Made by a program: the position numbers and the translations under genes
In this document: positions 40,863 to 50,296 of the stretch, piece by piece
Layout of the letters: the number at the start of each line of letters is the position of its first letter
Position numbering within the stretch: the stretch's first letter is position 1
Notes under the pieces: model-generated
The model's input: only the letters and a program-made list of their open reading frames with translations
Database searches by the model: none
What the model was told of the DNA's origin: nothing
Source: Faecalibacterium duncaniae
GTDB lineage: Bacteria; Bacillota; Clostridia; Oscillospirales; Ruminococcaceae
Assembly (NCBI RefSeq): GCF_010509575.1
Contig: NZ_CP048437.1
Span: 1,488,001 to 1,552,000, forward strand
Direction: 5' to 3'
Length of the DNA: 64,000 nt

Positions 40863-42692
40863 ATGAATCATAAGAATCAATCGGACAAACAGTCTATGAC
40901 ATCGCTGCAGCGGCAGGCCGTTCTGGTCTGTGTGGTCTGCGCACTGGCGGCTTTGCTGACCGTAGGCATCACCCTGACCCTGCTCAAACGGGGAAAGCCG
41001 GAAACGCCCGGCACACCTGCAGACTCTGTGCCGACGGACACCACCGGGGACGGTGAAGGCACAGATCTTGCCAATCACTATCAGATCGATAACACCTCCA
41101 GTGCTCTGCTGACTGAAACAGCGGATGCGGGCACGGAATATCTGGACAGCACCCTGTTTCTGGGAGACTCCAACACCGTGCGTCTGTATAACAACGGCCT
41201 GATCTCCTTGCAGCAGTTCTGTGCCAAGGAGGGCATTGGCACCCAGGTGGCCCTGAACGAAGGAATTGTCACCTTTAAGAATGACACCACCCACTACACC
41301 ATCGCACAGGCGGTGGCAAAAATGAAGCCCCGCCGCGTCGTGATGACCTTTGGCACCAACGACACCGGCATGGAGGTGGCTGATTTTATCAGTAACTATA
41401 CCGCGCTGGTGCAAGCCATTCAGGAGGCTTACCCCTACACTGATATCATCGTGAACACGGTGCCTCCTATCCCGGAGAATCACTCCAATTACCCCCACAT
41501 GGATCAGGCCAAGATCGATGATTTTAATATGGCACTGCTCAACATGTGTGAACAGCTGGGGGTCAGATTTCTGAATACGGCGGAGGTCCTCAAGGGAGAA
41601 AATGGCTACGGCCAGCTGGATTACTACACGGACGGTGATATCCACCTCAAGAGCGCCGGTCTCAAGGCTGTGTTGAACTATCTGCGCACCCACGCCTACC
41701 AGACCGAGGATCGCCGCCCGGACACCAATAATATCCCCACCCGTACGCTGGAATATGTATCCAACCCCAGCTCGGCGGTGCAGGCCCCCAGCTCGGAAGA
41801 ACCCGCTTCTTCCAGCGAGAGTGAAAGCGTCAGCAGCTCTGAGACTGCCAGCGTTAAGTTTGAGGCCCGTTATCAGGTGGAAAAGAGCGGCGGCGGCACC
41901 CTGAGCTGTGGGAACGAGAGCGGCAAGACCAGCCTGACATACGGCATCACAGATGCATCCCAGTCGCTGACTGTCACGGCCACCCCTGCGGAGGGCCATG
42001 TGTTCGTCAAGTGGAGCGACGGCGTGACCAGCAAGACCCGTACCGATACCGGCTTCAAGCAGAATCTGGACGTGACAGCCGTGTTTGCAGCTGCTTCCGT
42101 TCACATCTCGGAAGGCAAGGCTTCCGCCGGCTCCTATGTCTTTAAGGCTGCGCTGGAGGGCAAATATGCCAAGAGTGAAAACCTGCATTGGTTCGCCAAC
42201 GGTCAGGAAGTGAAGGAGGCCGCAGGCCATACAACGGTCACCGTGTCCGCTTCGGCCATCACCAGCGGCAGCTATAAGATCTATGCGGTGGTCGTGTACA
42301 ACGACTGCGCCGTGGTCAGCAATGCGCTGACCATTACGGTCAGCCCGGAGCCTGCTTCCAGCTCAAATTCCGGCAGCTCTTCTACTTCTTCCGGCAGTAC
42401 ATCTGCGTCCTCTTCGGAGAGCAGCAAGTCTGAGAGCACGAGCAGCAGTTCTTCCCACAGCACGGCAGAAAGTGAGAGTAAGAGCGAATCCAAGAGCGAG
42501 AGCACCTCTTCTTCTCACAGCAGCTCGGAGAGCAAGGCAGAGAGCACATCGTCCTCCAGCAGTGCTGCCTCTGAGAGCAAAACGGAATCCAAGGAGCAGA
42601 CCAACAGTGAATCGGTCTCCGCTTCGGTTGAAAATGATATTGAGCCCGCAGAGGGGGCTTCCGCTTCCACCGAAGCAGAAGCCAGCCGGTAA
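40863..42692 (+). CDS. Secreted SGNH/GDSL hydrolase with Ser-rich tail
   Basis: A 609-residue membrane-anchored extracellular protein. One signal-anchor helix (about 20-41, VLVCVVCALAALLTVGITLTL) is followed by an SGNH esterase-like domain: FLGDSNTVRLYNN with the nucleophile Ser (about 99), FGTNDTG (about 161) with the block III Asn, and DGDIHLKSAG with Asp and His (about 257-260). After residue 300 come Ser-rich linkers and a beta domain with a Listeria-Bacteroides-type repeat (ATPAEGHVFVKWSDG). The C-terminal 120 residues are mostly Ser, Glu, Thr and Lys. It probably acts on cell-wall glycans. The ribosome site is weak. Confidence 0.8.
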   Translation: MNHKNQSDKQSMTSLQRQAVLVCVVCALAALLTVGITLTLLKRGKPETPGTPADSVPTDTTGDGEGTDLANHYQIDNTSSALLTETADAGTEYLDSTLFLGDSNTVRLYNNGLISLQQFCAKEGIGTQVALNEGIVTFKNDTTHYTIAQAVAKMKPRRVVMTFGTNDTGMEVADFISNYTALVQAIQEAYPYTDIIVNTVPPIPENHSNYPHMDQAKIDDFNMALLNMCEQLGVRFLNTAEVLKGENGYGQLDYYTDGDIHLKSAGLKAVLNYLRTHAYQTEDRRPDTNNIPTRTLEYVSNPSSAVQAPSSEEPASSSESESVSSSETASVKFEARYQVEKSGGGTLSCGNESGKTSLTYGITDASQSLTVTATPAEGHVFVKWSDGVTSKTRTDTGFKQNLDVTAVFAAASVHISEGKASAGSYVFKAALEGKYAKSENLHWFANGQEVKEAAGHTTVTVSASAITSGSYKIYAVVVYNDCAVVSNALTITVSPEPASSSNSGSSSTSSGSTSASSSESSKSESTSSSSSHSTAESESKSESKSESTSSSHSSSESKAESTSSSSSAASESKTESKEQTNSESVSASVENDIEPAEGASASTEAEASR

Positions 42693-42740
42693 ACCTTTTT
42701 CTGTCTGCCCGCATAGGCTGGGCAGAAGGGAGGGAGCCGG

Positions 42741-42962
42741 ATGTTCTGTGAAGAGATCAAGATCCCCGGGCTGCCCGGTGAGGGAACTGTGACTGATGGC
42801 AGTGTGGATTGGTATGAGATGGACTGGGAGAATGTGGACAACGGCGTGACCGAGGAGCAGATGCCCAGAAACGTTGACAAACCCTGCACCGCGCAAGTTC
42901 CGTGCACGGACAATTCCCCGGTGCAGACCGATGATGAAACCTATGAGATAGTTCAGGAATAA
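42741..42962 (+). CDS. Small acidic hypothetical protein
   Basis: A 73-residue acidic protein with no signal or motif I recognise (two cysteines, many Asp and Glu). It is supported by a strong ribosome site (GAAGGGAGGGAGCC) at 8 bases before ATG 42741 and by the terminator directly after it. It follows the SGNH gene by 48 bp and is probably co-transcribed. No function can be assigned. Confidence 0.55.
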   Translation: MFCEEIKIPGLPGEGTVTDGSVDWYEMDWENVDNGVTEEQMPRNVDKPCTAQVPCTDNSPVQTDDETYEIVQE

Positions 42963-42966
42963 CCGG

Positions 42967-43000
42967 AAGCCAGCTCTGCCGGGGCGGGGCTGGCTTCTCG
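42967..43000 (+). terminator. Terminator after the small acidic gene
   Basis: GAAGCCAGC (42967-42975) pairs with GCTGGCTTC (42990-42998). The T tract is weak and displaced. Confidence 0.55.
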
Positions 43001-43088
43001 CTGTTCTTTTGATCTGGGAAAAATTCCCCGGTGATCGGGGACAAGCGTCCCGGAAAATGACGCAAGTGTGAAAGAGGGGTAATGAACC

Positions 43089-43829
43089 ATGGCAAAATAC
43101 TACTGTGTTCTGTTTGATGCTGATAATACGCTGCTGGATTTTGATGCAGCGGAAAACAAGGCGCTGGCTGACACCCTGCGGGAGTACGGCATTGAGCCGG
43201 ATGCCGAGACGGTGCAGACCTACCGCACCATCAACGAAGAGCTCTGGCGGCAGCTGGAAAAGGGCCAGATCCGCCGGGACAAGCTGATGGGGGAGCGGTT
43301 CACCCGCTTTCTGAAGGCAGTGAATGCCGCAGGCAACGGTGTGGAGATGAACAAATTCTATCTGGATCAGCTCTCTACCCACCCTGACCTGACAGCTCCC
43401 AACGTGCTGGACGTGCTCCGGGAGCTTTCCGAAGTGGCAACATTGGCTGTGGTGACCAATGGCTTTGACCGGGTGCAGAGCCGCCGTGTGCGGGAATCCG
43501 GCATTCTGGATTTTGTGGAGGATGTGTTCGTTTCTGAAAAAATGGACAGTGAAAAGCCCAACCGCAAGATTTTTGATGCTGCGCTCCGTGCACTGGGCGT
43601 GGAGAACCGTGAGCATGTGCTGATGGTGGGCGACAGCCTGAGCAGTGATGTGCAGGGCGGTGTGAACGCCGGGCTGGATACCTGCTGGTATAACCCCAAC
43701 CACGCCGAGAATCCCGGCAAGGTCGTTCCTACCTATGAAATCAGCAGTCTGGAAGAGCTTTACCCGCTGGTGATGGAGCCGGAGGAACTGGCCAATGTGG
43801 GCCTGAAGAATCGCCGCCACCAGCTGTAA
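43089..43829 (+). CDS. yjjG: YjjG-type noncanonical pyrimidine nucleotidase (HAD)
   Basis: A 246-residue HAD-IA phosphatase. Motif I LFDADNTLLDFD, with the Asp-Asn variant, is the hallmark of YjjG, which removes noncanonical pyrimidine nucleotides such as 5-halo-dUMP. Motif II is AVVTNGFDRVQ, Lys is in SEKPNRKIFD and motif IV is VLMVGDSLSSDVQGG. GAAAGAGGGG precedes the ATG. It is followed 37 bp later by an ABC-F gene; whether they share a transcript is not clear. The family assignment is good; the in vivo substrate is inferred. Confidence 0.87.
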   Translation: MAKYYCVLFDADNTLLDFDAAENKALADTLREYGIEPDAETVQTYRTINEELWRQLEKGQIRRDKLMGERFTRFLKAVNAAGNGVEMNKFYLDQLSTHPDLTAPNVLDVLRELSEVATLAVVTNGFDRVQSRRVRESGILDFVEDVFVSEKMDSEKPNRKIFDAALRALGVENREHVLMVGDSLSSDVQGGVNAGLDTCWYNPNHAENPGKVVPTYEISSLEELYPLVMEPEELANVGLKNRRHQL

Positions 43830-43866
43830 TGCTGTGCGGCCTGTGTGAGAGATTGGAAAACGAACA

Positions 43867-45762
43867 ATGCTGATACATTTGGAAAAGCTGGGCAAGAGCT
43901 TTGGCGAGAAGATCGTCCTGCATGATGTCACGGCCAGTGTCGAACGGGAGGACCGCATCGGCATCGTGGGCCAGAACGGCGCAGGCAAAACGACCCTGCT
44001 GAAGATCCTGACCGGCGAGTATACGGACTACGAGGGTGAGTTCAGTGTGACCCATGGTGTGACGCTTGGCTATCTGGAACAGAATGCAAAGCTCGACCCC
44101 ACGTTGGATATCTATGGTGAGATGCGCTCCTGCTTTGCCCATGTGCTGGATGCCATGGCCCAGATGCAGATCCTGGAGCGCAGAATGGCCGCCAGCCCGG
44201 AGGATGCCTCTCTGCTGGAACAGCACGATGCCTTGCAGAACATCATTGATGCCGCTGACGGCTACAATATGGACGTCAACATCAAAAAGGTGCTGTCTGG
44301 TATGGGGTTTGCGCAGGATACCTGGACGAAGAATATCGCTGTGCTTTCAGGCGGTGAGCTGACGCGCCTTCGTCTGGCAAAGCTGCTGTTGGAAAAGCCG
44401 GATGTCCTGATTCTGGACGAGCCCACCAACCACTTGGATTTTGCCACCATGGAATGGCTGGAGAATTACCTCAAGGGCTATTCCGGTGCCGTGCTGGTCG
44501 TCAGCCATGACCGCTATTTCCTGGACAATATCTGCACCAGGATCTGGGAGGTCTCCTTCCAGACCATGACCACTTATAAGGGCAACTTCTCAGCCTATCT
44601 GCCCCAGAAGGAAGCTGCCGATGCCCTGCGCCAGAAGCAGCACGATGCAGATGTAGCACTGGCTGAAAAGCTGCAGGATTATGTAGACCGCAATCTTGTG
44701 CGCGCTTCCACCACCAAGATGGCCCAGAGCCGCCGCAGACAGCTGGAAAAGCTGGAGATCACGGAAGCACCAAAGGATGAAACAAACCAGCTCAAGTTCC
44801 GCTTTGAGTATGATGTGGAGCCGTGGAATGAGTTGGTGCTGATGAAGAACCTGACCATCAGGATCGGGGAGCGCACCCTGCTGGAACCTTTTACCTACAC
44901 GGTCTGCCGGGGTCAGCGGCTGGTGATCGCAGGCCCCAACGGTGCGGGTAAATCCACCCTGATGCAGGTGCTGGATGGTAAGCGCCGCCCCTCTGGCGGC
45001 ATGGTGCGGCTGGGTACGGGAGCCCGGCCCAGCATTTTTGCCCAGCAGCAGAACCGTTTGGGACAGGGCCGGGTGATCGATGTCATCTGGAACAAGTATC
45101 CCCGGATGACGGAGCTGGAAGTGCGCAGCCATCTGGCAAAGCTGGGTTTCCGGGGCGAGACAGTGTTCAAGCCCTGCGAGGCACTTTCGGGCGGCGAGCT
45201 GGCCCGCCTGCGCTTTGCTGAGATCGTGCTGGAGCGGCCCAATCTGCTGTTTTTGGACGAGCCCACCAACCACCTGGACATCTACACCCGCGAGAACCTG
45301 ACCGAGGCCCTGATGGCATACACCGGGACCCTGCTCATGGTCACCCATGACCGCCATCTGATGAACAGTCTGGGCTGTCCCATCCTCTATCTGGAAGATG
45401 GCAAGGCCACCCTGTATCCGAGCTACGATGCCCTGATGGGCCGTGCTGCTCCTGCTGCCGCTCCGGAAAAAGCCGGGGATCAGCCCGCCAAGGCCGGTTA
45501 CGGCAAAGAGCAGCGCCGCCGCCGCGCGGAGCTGCGGGCCAAGATCAAGGCTTGCGAGGATGAAATGGAAGCCTGCGGGGCAAGGGAAGTGGAGCTTGAC
45601 AATGAGATCAACTCCCCGGAGGTCTACAATGACCCCGATCTGCTCCGCCAAAAGAGCGATGAGCTCAGTGATCTGCGCTTCCATCAGGAGGAGCTGTTTG
45701 CTGCCTGGGAAAAGGCAATGGAAGAGCAGGAGCAGTACGAACAGGCTGCTGGTGAAGAATAA
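43867..45762 (+). CDS. ABC-F family ATPase
   Basis: A 631-residue soluble protein with two ABC domains and no membrane segments, the ABC-F layout of ribosome-associated ATPases. Domain 1: GQNGAGKTTLLK, LSGGELTRLRLAKLL, VLILDEPTNHLDF. Domain 2: GPNGAGKSTLMQ, LSGGELARLRFAEIV, LLFLDEPTNHLDI. The linker around 225-310 contains DALRQKQHDADVALAEKLQDY, the P-site tRNA interaction motif region. A C-terminal coiled coil runs at about 545-625. It may be a housekeeping Uup/EttA-like factor or an antibiotic-protection protein. No resistance context is seen. Confidence 0.92.
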   Translation: MLIHLEKLGKSFGEKIVLHDVTASVEREDRIGIVGQNGAGKTTLLKILTGEYTDYEGEFSVTHGVTLGYLEQNAKLDPTLDIYGEMRSCFAHVLDAMAQMQILERRMAASPEDASLLEQHDALQNIIDAADGYNMDVNIKKVLSGMGFAQDTWTKNIAVLSGGELTRLRLAKLLLEKPDVLILDEPTNHLDFATMEWLENYLKGYSGAVLVVSHDRYFLDNICTRIWEVSFQTMTTYKGNFSAYLPQKEAADALRQKQHDADVALAEKLQDYVDRNLVRASTTKMAQSRRRQLEKLEITEAPKDETNQLKFRFEYDVEPWNELVLMKNLTIRIGERTLLEPFTYTVCRGQRLVIAGPNGAGKSTLMQVLDGKRRPSGGMVRLGTGARPSIFAQQQNRLGQGRVIDVIWNKYPRMTELEVRSHLAKLGFRGETVFKPCEALSGGELARLRFAEIVLERPNLLFLDEPTNHLDIYTRENLTEALMAYTGTLLMVTHDRHLMNSLGCPILYLEDGKATLYPSYDALMGRAAPAAAPEKAGDQPAKAGYGKEQRRRRAELRAKIKACEDEMEACGAREVELDNEINSPEVYNDPDLLRQKSDELSDLRFHQEELFAAWEKAMEEQEQYEQAAGEE

Positions 45763-45781
45763 TCTGCTGCAAAGGAGAACA

Positions 45782-46330
45782 ATGATGCCCTATAACCGCC
45801 GCAATTACAACAAAACGCACAGCATCGCCCTTTCAGGCCTGCTGTTTGCTCTGGCGATGGCGCTTTCCTTCATCGAGGGCACATTGGTCATCCCCGGGCT
45901 TTTGCCAGGCATGAAGCTGGGTCTGGCGAATATTGTGGTGATGTATGCCCTGTTCTTCATGGGGTCAAAACAGGCCCTTGTGCTGGATGTGCTGAAGGCG
46001 TTCTTCGTCTTTCTGGTCTCCGGCTGGACGGCAGGTTTTCTTTCCCTCTGCGGCGGCCTGCTCTCACTGCTGGTGATGTGGCTGCTCTACTATCACTGCC
46101 CGCTGCGGCCTACCTGGTTCATCCTGTCGGTCTGCGGCGCGCTGGCCCACAACATCGGCCAGCTGCTGGGAGCCAGTGTCATCCTTTCCACAGCAGTGTC
46201 CCTTTACTATGCACCGATTATGCTGGTGCTGGGTCTTGTGATGGGAATGCTCACCAGTGTCACCCTGCGGGCCATGCTGCCTGCGCTGGGACGGCTGGGT
46301 TATAATATCCAGGAAAACCGCAAAGGATGA
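45782..46330 (+). CDS. Heptaprenyl diphosphate synthase component I-like (Gx transporter) membrane protein
   Basis: A 182-residue protein with five to six helices. It matches the PF07456 family (Hpre_diP_synt_I), annotated as a Gx transporter or as a component of heptaprenyl diphosphate synthesis. IALSGLLFALAMALSFIEG, GLLPGMKLGLANIVVMYALF and the GALAHNIGQLLGA stretch are family features. Two ATGs (45782 and 45785) lie behind AAAGGAG. Neighbours are the ABC-F gene upstream and lon with its own promoter downstream. The true biochemical function is unsettled. Confidence 0.85.
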   Translation: MMPYNRRNYNKTHSIALSGLLFALAMALSFIEGTLVIPGLLPGMKLGLANIVVMYALFFMGSKQALVLDVLKAFFVFLVSGWTAGFLSLCGGLLSLLVMWLLYYHCPLRPTWFILSVCGALAHNIGQLLGASVILSTAVSLYYAPIMLVLGLVMGMLTSVTLRAMLPALGRLGYNIQENRKG

Positions 46331-46339
46331 GCCGTCCGG

Positions 46340-46368
46340 TTGCAACCGGGGCCGGAATCCGATATAAT
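46340..46368 (+). promoter_or_regulatory. Promoter of the lon operon
   Basis: TTGCAA (46340-46345), 17-bp spacer, TATAAT (46363-46368). The leader (about 46375-46453) has a stem CTGCCC/GGGCAG immediately before the ribosome site. No CIRCE or CtsR box is obvious. Confidence 0.78.
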
Positions 46369-46453
46369 AAATCAAATCTGATTTTTTACCCAACAAAAAA
46401 ACTGCCCACGGGATAGCGCACTTTGGCGCGGGGCAGCTGGGAGGTATGAGTTT

Positions 46454-48904
46454 ATGTCTGAAAAAGTGACTGTCAAGGTGGAGCGCAATATCCTCCATCT
46501 TCCCGCCATTGCCCTGCGTGGGCTGGTGGTGTTCCCCAACAACCTGCTGCATTTTGAGGTAGGTCGTGACAAGAGCATTGCCGCTGTGGAATGGGCCGTG
46601 CGGAATAAATCCGAGGTGTTCCTCATTGCGCAGAAGGATATGAAGGCTGAGGACCCCAAGGCAGAGGAGATGTACCAGTACGGCGTTGTGGCCGAGATCA
46701 AGCAGGTCATGCGTGTTTCGGATGATCTGGTGCGCATTCTGGTGGAGGGCAAGTTCCGCGCCAAGCGCACTGAGCTGGATACCGAAGGCAGCTTCCTGCT
46801 GGCATCGGTGCGGCCGGCTCCTGTGCGCCCCATCAAGGCAGAGGAGGAGACCGAGGCGGAGGCCTTGCTCCGCAACGTAAAAACGAGCTTCGACGCGGTG
46901 CTTTCCATGAATCCCCGCATCAGCAAGGACGTGGTGTTTGCCGTTACCTCGAATAACGACCCCGCCTTCCTGTGCGAGTACATCCCTGCCAATCTGCTCT
47001 TCCGCTTTGAGGATAAGCAGGCTGTGATGGAGGAAAGCACCCTCATCGGCCGTCTGCGCCTGCTGGTGGAACGCCTGCATCGGGAGCGCCGGATGCTGGA
47101 GATCGACAAGGAGATCGCCCAGAAAGTGGACGAGGCCATGGATAAGAACCAGCGTGATTACTACCTGCATGAGCAGATGCACATGATCAGCCAGGAGCTG
47201 GGCGAGGACGATGATACCACGGCAGAGGCCGAGGAGTACCGCCGCAGGATCCAGGAGCTGCATCTGGACGAGGAGCGGGAGAAGAAACTGCTCAAGGAAG
47301 TGGACCGCCTTGCCAAGATGCAGAGCAGCAACCAGGAAGGAACGGTCATCCGCACCTATCTGGACACCTGCTTGGATCTGCCCTGGAACAGCTTTACCGA
47401 GGACGACCTCGATATCGCCAAGGCACAGCGCATCCTTGACCGCGACCACTACGGTCTGAAGAAGGTCAAGGACCGCATTCTTGAGGTGTTGGCTGTCCGT
47501 AAGCTGGCTCCGGATGTCAAGGGGCAGATCATCTGCCTGGTCGGCCCTCCGGGTGTCGGCAAGACCAGCATTGCCCGCTCCATTGCCGAGAGCCTGAACC
47601 GCAAGTATGTGCGCATCAGCCTGGGCGGTGTGCGGGATGAGGCAGAGATCCGCGGCCACCGCCGCACCTATATCGGGGCCATGCCCGGCAAGATCATCAA
47701 CGCCATGATCTCCGCCAAGAGCTCCAACCCCCTGATGCTGCTGGACGAGATCGACAAGCTGGCGGGCGATTTCCGGGGTGACCCGGCCGCTGCCCTGCTG
47801 GAAGCCCTTGATCCCGAGCAGAACACCACCTTCAATGATCACTTTATCGATATGCCGTTTGATCTGAGCCATGTGCTTTTTATCACCACGGCAAATGATC
47901 TGAGCGCCATTCCCGGCCCTCTGCGTGATCGCATGGATGTCATTGAGCTGCCCAGTTATACCCGGGTGGAGAAATACAACATTGCCCGCAAGCATCTGGT
48001 GCCCAAGCAGCTCAAGGCCTGCGGTCTGGCCGGGAAAGTCACCTTCTCCCAGAACGCGCTCTACGGCATCATTGACGGCTACACCCGTGAGGCCGGTGTC
48101 CGCACTCTGGAACGTACCATCACCAGTGTCCTGCGCAAGTGCGCCCGCAAGATCGCGTCCGGCGAGGCGGAAAACGTCTCTGTGACCGGCAGCAGCCTGG
48201 AAGAGCTGCTGGGGCCCCGCTTCGTCAAGCCCGATTTTCTCAACCGGACCAATGCCATCGGCATTGCCAACGGTCTGGCCTGGACCAGCATCGGCGGCGA
48301 GACCCTGCCCATCGAGGTGCAGGTCATGGACAATGGCAGCGGCAAGATCACCGTCACCGGTTCGCTGGGCGACGTGATGAAGGAAAGTGCCCAGCTGGCC
48401 ATCACCTATGTCCGTGTCCACGCCGAGGAATACGGCATCGACCCTGAGCGGCTGAAAAAGTGCGATCTGCACATCCATGCCCCCGAGGGTGCCGTGCCCA
48501 AGGACGGCCCCAGCGCCGGTGTTACTCTGACCACGGCTCTGGTGTCCTGTCTGTCCGGCATCCCGGTGCGCGGTGATGTTGCCATGACCGGCGAGATCAC
48601 CCTGCACGGCAATGTGCTGCCCATCGGCGGTCTGCGCGAAAAGAGCATGGCTGCCTACCGTGAGGGGATGAAAACTGTGCTCATCCCCAAGGATAACGTT
48701 CCGGACCTGTACGAGGTGGATGACGAGGTGAAGAAGAATCTGACCTTCCTGCCCATGTCTGACCTCGCGCAGGTGCTCAATGCCGCTCTGCTTAAGCCCA
48801 AGAGCGTTTCTGCCCGTCATCCGCACCCCGCCAAAAAGGCGAAGCCGGTGGAAGCGGCCATCCCGCCCGCACCGGAAAAACCGAAGCCGGGGGCTGTCTG
48901 CTAA
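46454..48904 (+). CDS. lon: ATP-dependent Lon protease
   Basis: An 816-residue cytosolic protease that degrades misfolded and regulatory proteins. The N-terminal LON substrate-binding domain (about 10-205) starts [16 protein letters not shown]. It is followed by the AAA+ domain: Walker [10 protein letters not shown] (about 361), Walker [11 protein letters not shown] and arginine finger region [14 protein letters not shown]. The protease domain ends with catalytic Ser in [10 protein letters not shown] (about 687) and Lys in [12 protein letters not shown] (about 730). A Pro/Lys-rich tail of 30 residues is an unusual extra. It heads an operon with engB, a methyltransferase, hslO and a Sel1 protein. 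Confidence 0.97.
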   Translation: MSEKVTVKVERNILHLPAIALRGLVVFPNNLLHFEVGRDKSIAAVEWAVRNKSEVFLIAQKDMKAEDPKAEEMYQYGVVAEIKQVMRVSDDLVRILVEGKFRAKRTELDTEGSFLLASVRPAPVRPIKAEEETEAEALLRNVKTSFDAVLSMNPRISKDVVFAVTSNNDPAFLCEYIPANLLFRFEDKQAVMEESTLIGRLRLLVERLHRERRMLEIDKEIAQKVDEAMDKNQRDYYLHEQMHMISQELGEDDDTTAEAEEYRRRIQELHLDEEREKKLLKEVDRLAKMQSSNQEGTVIRTYLDTCLDLPWNSFTEDDLDIAKAQRILDRDHYGLKKVKDRILEVLAVRKLAPDVKGQIICLVGPPGVGKTSIARSIAESLNRKYVRISLGGVRDEAEIRGHRRTYIGAMPGKIINAMISAKSSNPLMLLDEIDKLAGDFRGDPAAALLEALDPEQNTTFNDHFIDMPFDLSHVLFITTANDLSAIPGPLRDRMDVIELPSYTRVEKYNIARKHLVPKQLKACGLAGKVTFSQNALYGIIDGYTREAGVRTLERTITSVLRKCARKIASGEAENVSVTGSSLEELLGPRFVKPDFLNRTNAIGIANGLAWTSIGGETLPIEVQVMDNGSGKITVTGSLGDVMKESAQLAITYVRVHAEEYGIDPERLKKCDLHIHAPEGAVPKDGPSAGVTLTTALVSCLSGIPVRGDVAMTGEITLHGNVLPIGGLREKSMAAYREGMKTVLIPKDNVPDLYEVDDEVKKNLTFLPMSDLAQVLNAALLKPKSVSARHPHPAKKAKPVEAAIPPAPEKPKPGAVC

Positions 48905-48919
48905 TCAAAGGAGCAAACG

Positions 48920-49531
48920 ATGAACTACAACAAAGCGGATTTTATTGCAAGCTACGGCATTTCCAGCCAGCTGCCCGAAAGTGACCGTCCGGAACTCAGC
49001 TTCTCAGGCCGTTCCAACGTGGGCAAGTCCAGCCTCATCAACAAGCTGTGCAACCGCAAGAACCTTGCCCGCGTGTCCAGTACACCGGGCAAAACGGCCA
49101 CCATCAACTTCTATGAGGTGGACAACTGCTATTTTGTGGATCTGCCCGGCTATGGCTATGCCAAGGTCAGCAATGCAGACCGCGAGCGCTGGGATGACCT
49201 CATCAACAGCTATTTTGAGGCTCCCCGGCATCATACCCTGCTGGTGCAGCTCATCGACTGCCGCCATGCCCCCAGCGCAGATGACCTGCAGATGCTGAAG
49301 TATCTGCACTACCATCAGATCCCCTTTGTTGTGGCATTGACCAAAGCAGATAAGCTCAAAAAGAGCCAGCTGGCCAAGACACAGGAGGATTTTGAAAAGG
49401 TCTGCCTGCCCTATGGCTGCCAGAAGGTGGTGCTGACCAGCGGCGAGAACGGCTACGGCATCCCGGAGCTGCAGGCGGTGTTGAACGAGGCCGTGGCGGC
49501 TGAGTTCACCGATGACGAGGAAGCGGAGTAA
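48920..49531 (+). CDS. engB: Ribosome-biogenesis GTPase EngB/YsxC
   Basis: A 203-residue essential GTPase involved in large-subunit assembly. G1 is GRSNVGKSSL (about 31-40), G2/3 VSSTPGKTATINF and DLPGYGYAKVS, G4 TKADKL (about 140-145) and G5 TSGENGYG. The lon-engB pairing is common in Firmicutes and Proteobacteria. ATG 48920 follows AAAGGAG after a 15-bp gap from lon. It is followed by a methyltransferase gene 3 bp later. Confidence 0.95.
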   Translation: MNYNKADFIASYGISSQLPESDRPELSFSGRSNVGKSSLINKLCNRKNLARVSSTPGKTATINFYEVDNCYFVDLPGYGYAKVSNADRERWDDLINSYFEAPRHHTLLVQLIDCRHAPSADDLQMLKYLHYHQIPFVVALTKADKLKKSQLAKTQEDFEKVCLPYGCQKVVLTSGENGYGIPELQAVLNEAVAAEFTDDEEAE

Positions 49532-49534
49532 ACC

Positions 49535-50296
49535 ATGGCCTACAATGAATTTGCCTATTTCTATGATGAATTCAACGGCGAAGCCGACTATGATGCCCTC
49601 TATGAGCAGATCCGGCAGGAGCTGAATGCCCACGATATCCGGGATGGCATTCTGGCCGATCTGGGCTGTGGAACAGGGGAGCTGACCTTGATGCTGACCC
49701 AGGCGGGCTATGATATGATCGGCATCGATCAGTCCGAGGAGATGCTCTGTGTTGTGCGGGATAAGGCGGAACAGCTGGGCCTTTCCGGCAAGCTGCTGCT
49801 TTTGCAGCAGGATCTGCTCAAGCTTGACCTCTACGGCACCATCCGGGGTGCGGTGTCTACCTTCGATACCTTCAACCACATCCCTGACCTGGATACCGCC
49901 ATTGCCAACGCGGCTTTTTTCATGGAAGAGGGCGGCGTGTTCCTCTTTGATATGAATACCCCTTACAAGCACCAGAAGGTGCTGGGGGAAAATGTATTTA
50001 CCTTTGAGGAAGAGGATGCTGCCTGCGTCTGGCGCAACCACTATCACCCTGCGGACCGCCGGGTGGAGATCACGGTGGACATCGACTACCGCGAGACCGG
50101 TGAACACTTCCATGAACAGTTCTATGAATATACCTATGACCTGGATACCATCCAAGCCGCATTGGAAAAGCACGGCTTTGTGCTGGAAAAGGTCTGCGAC
50201 GGTGAGAGCTTCGGCCCCCTGACCGAAGAGAGCGAACGCTATTTCTTCTGTGCCGTCAAGCAGTATACCCAATTGGAGGAAAAAGAAAATGTCTAA
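49535..50296 (+). CDS. Class I SAM-dependent methyltransferase
   Basis: A 253-residue methyltransferase. Motif I is LADLGCGTGELTLMLTQAG (about 41-59) and the second motif MIGIDQSEEML follows. FDTFNHIPDLDTA is motif IV-like and the C-terminal beta-rich half (HYHPADRRVEITVDIDYRE) is of the type seen in small-molecule methyltransferases. It is tightly packed between engB (3 bp gap) and hslO (8-bp overlap), so it belongs to the operon. The substrate is unknown. Confidence 0.88.
   Translation: MAYNEFAYFYDEFNGEADYDALYEQIRQELNAHDIRDGILADLGCGTGELTLMLTQAGYDMIGIDQSEEMLCVVRDKAEQLGLSGKLLLLQQDLLKLDLYGTIRGAVSTFDTFNHIPDLDTAIANAAFFMEEGGVFLFDMNTPYKHQKVLGENVFTFEEEDAACVWRNHYHPADRRVEITVDIDYRETGEHFHEQFYEYTYDLDTIQAALEKHGFVLEKVCDGESFGPLTEESERYFFCAVKQYTQLEEKENV

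Noticed and set aside
42340..42690. Simple-sequence repeat array in the Ser-rich tail of the SGNH hydrolase as a phase-variation tract
   Set aside because: Serine codons are mixed (AGC, TCT, TCC) and the units are not identical, so slipped-strand variation is unlikely; it is an ordinary low-complexity linker.
46064..48826. A 920-codon open frame antisense to lon
   Set aside because: It mirrors lon codon periodicity, has no start signal or recognisable motif, and lon itself carries complete family motifs.
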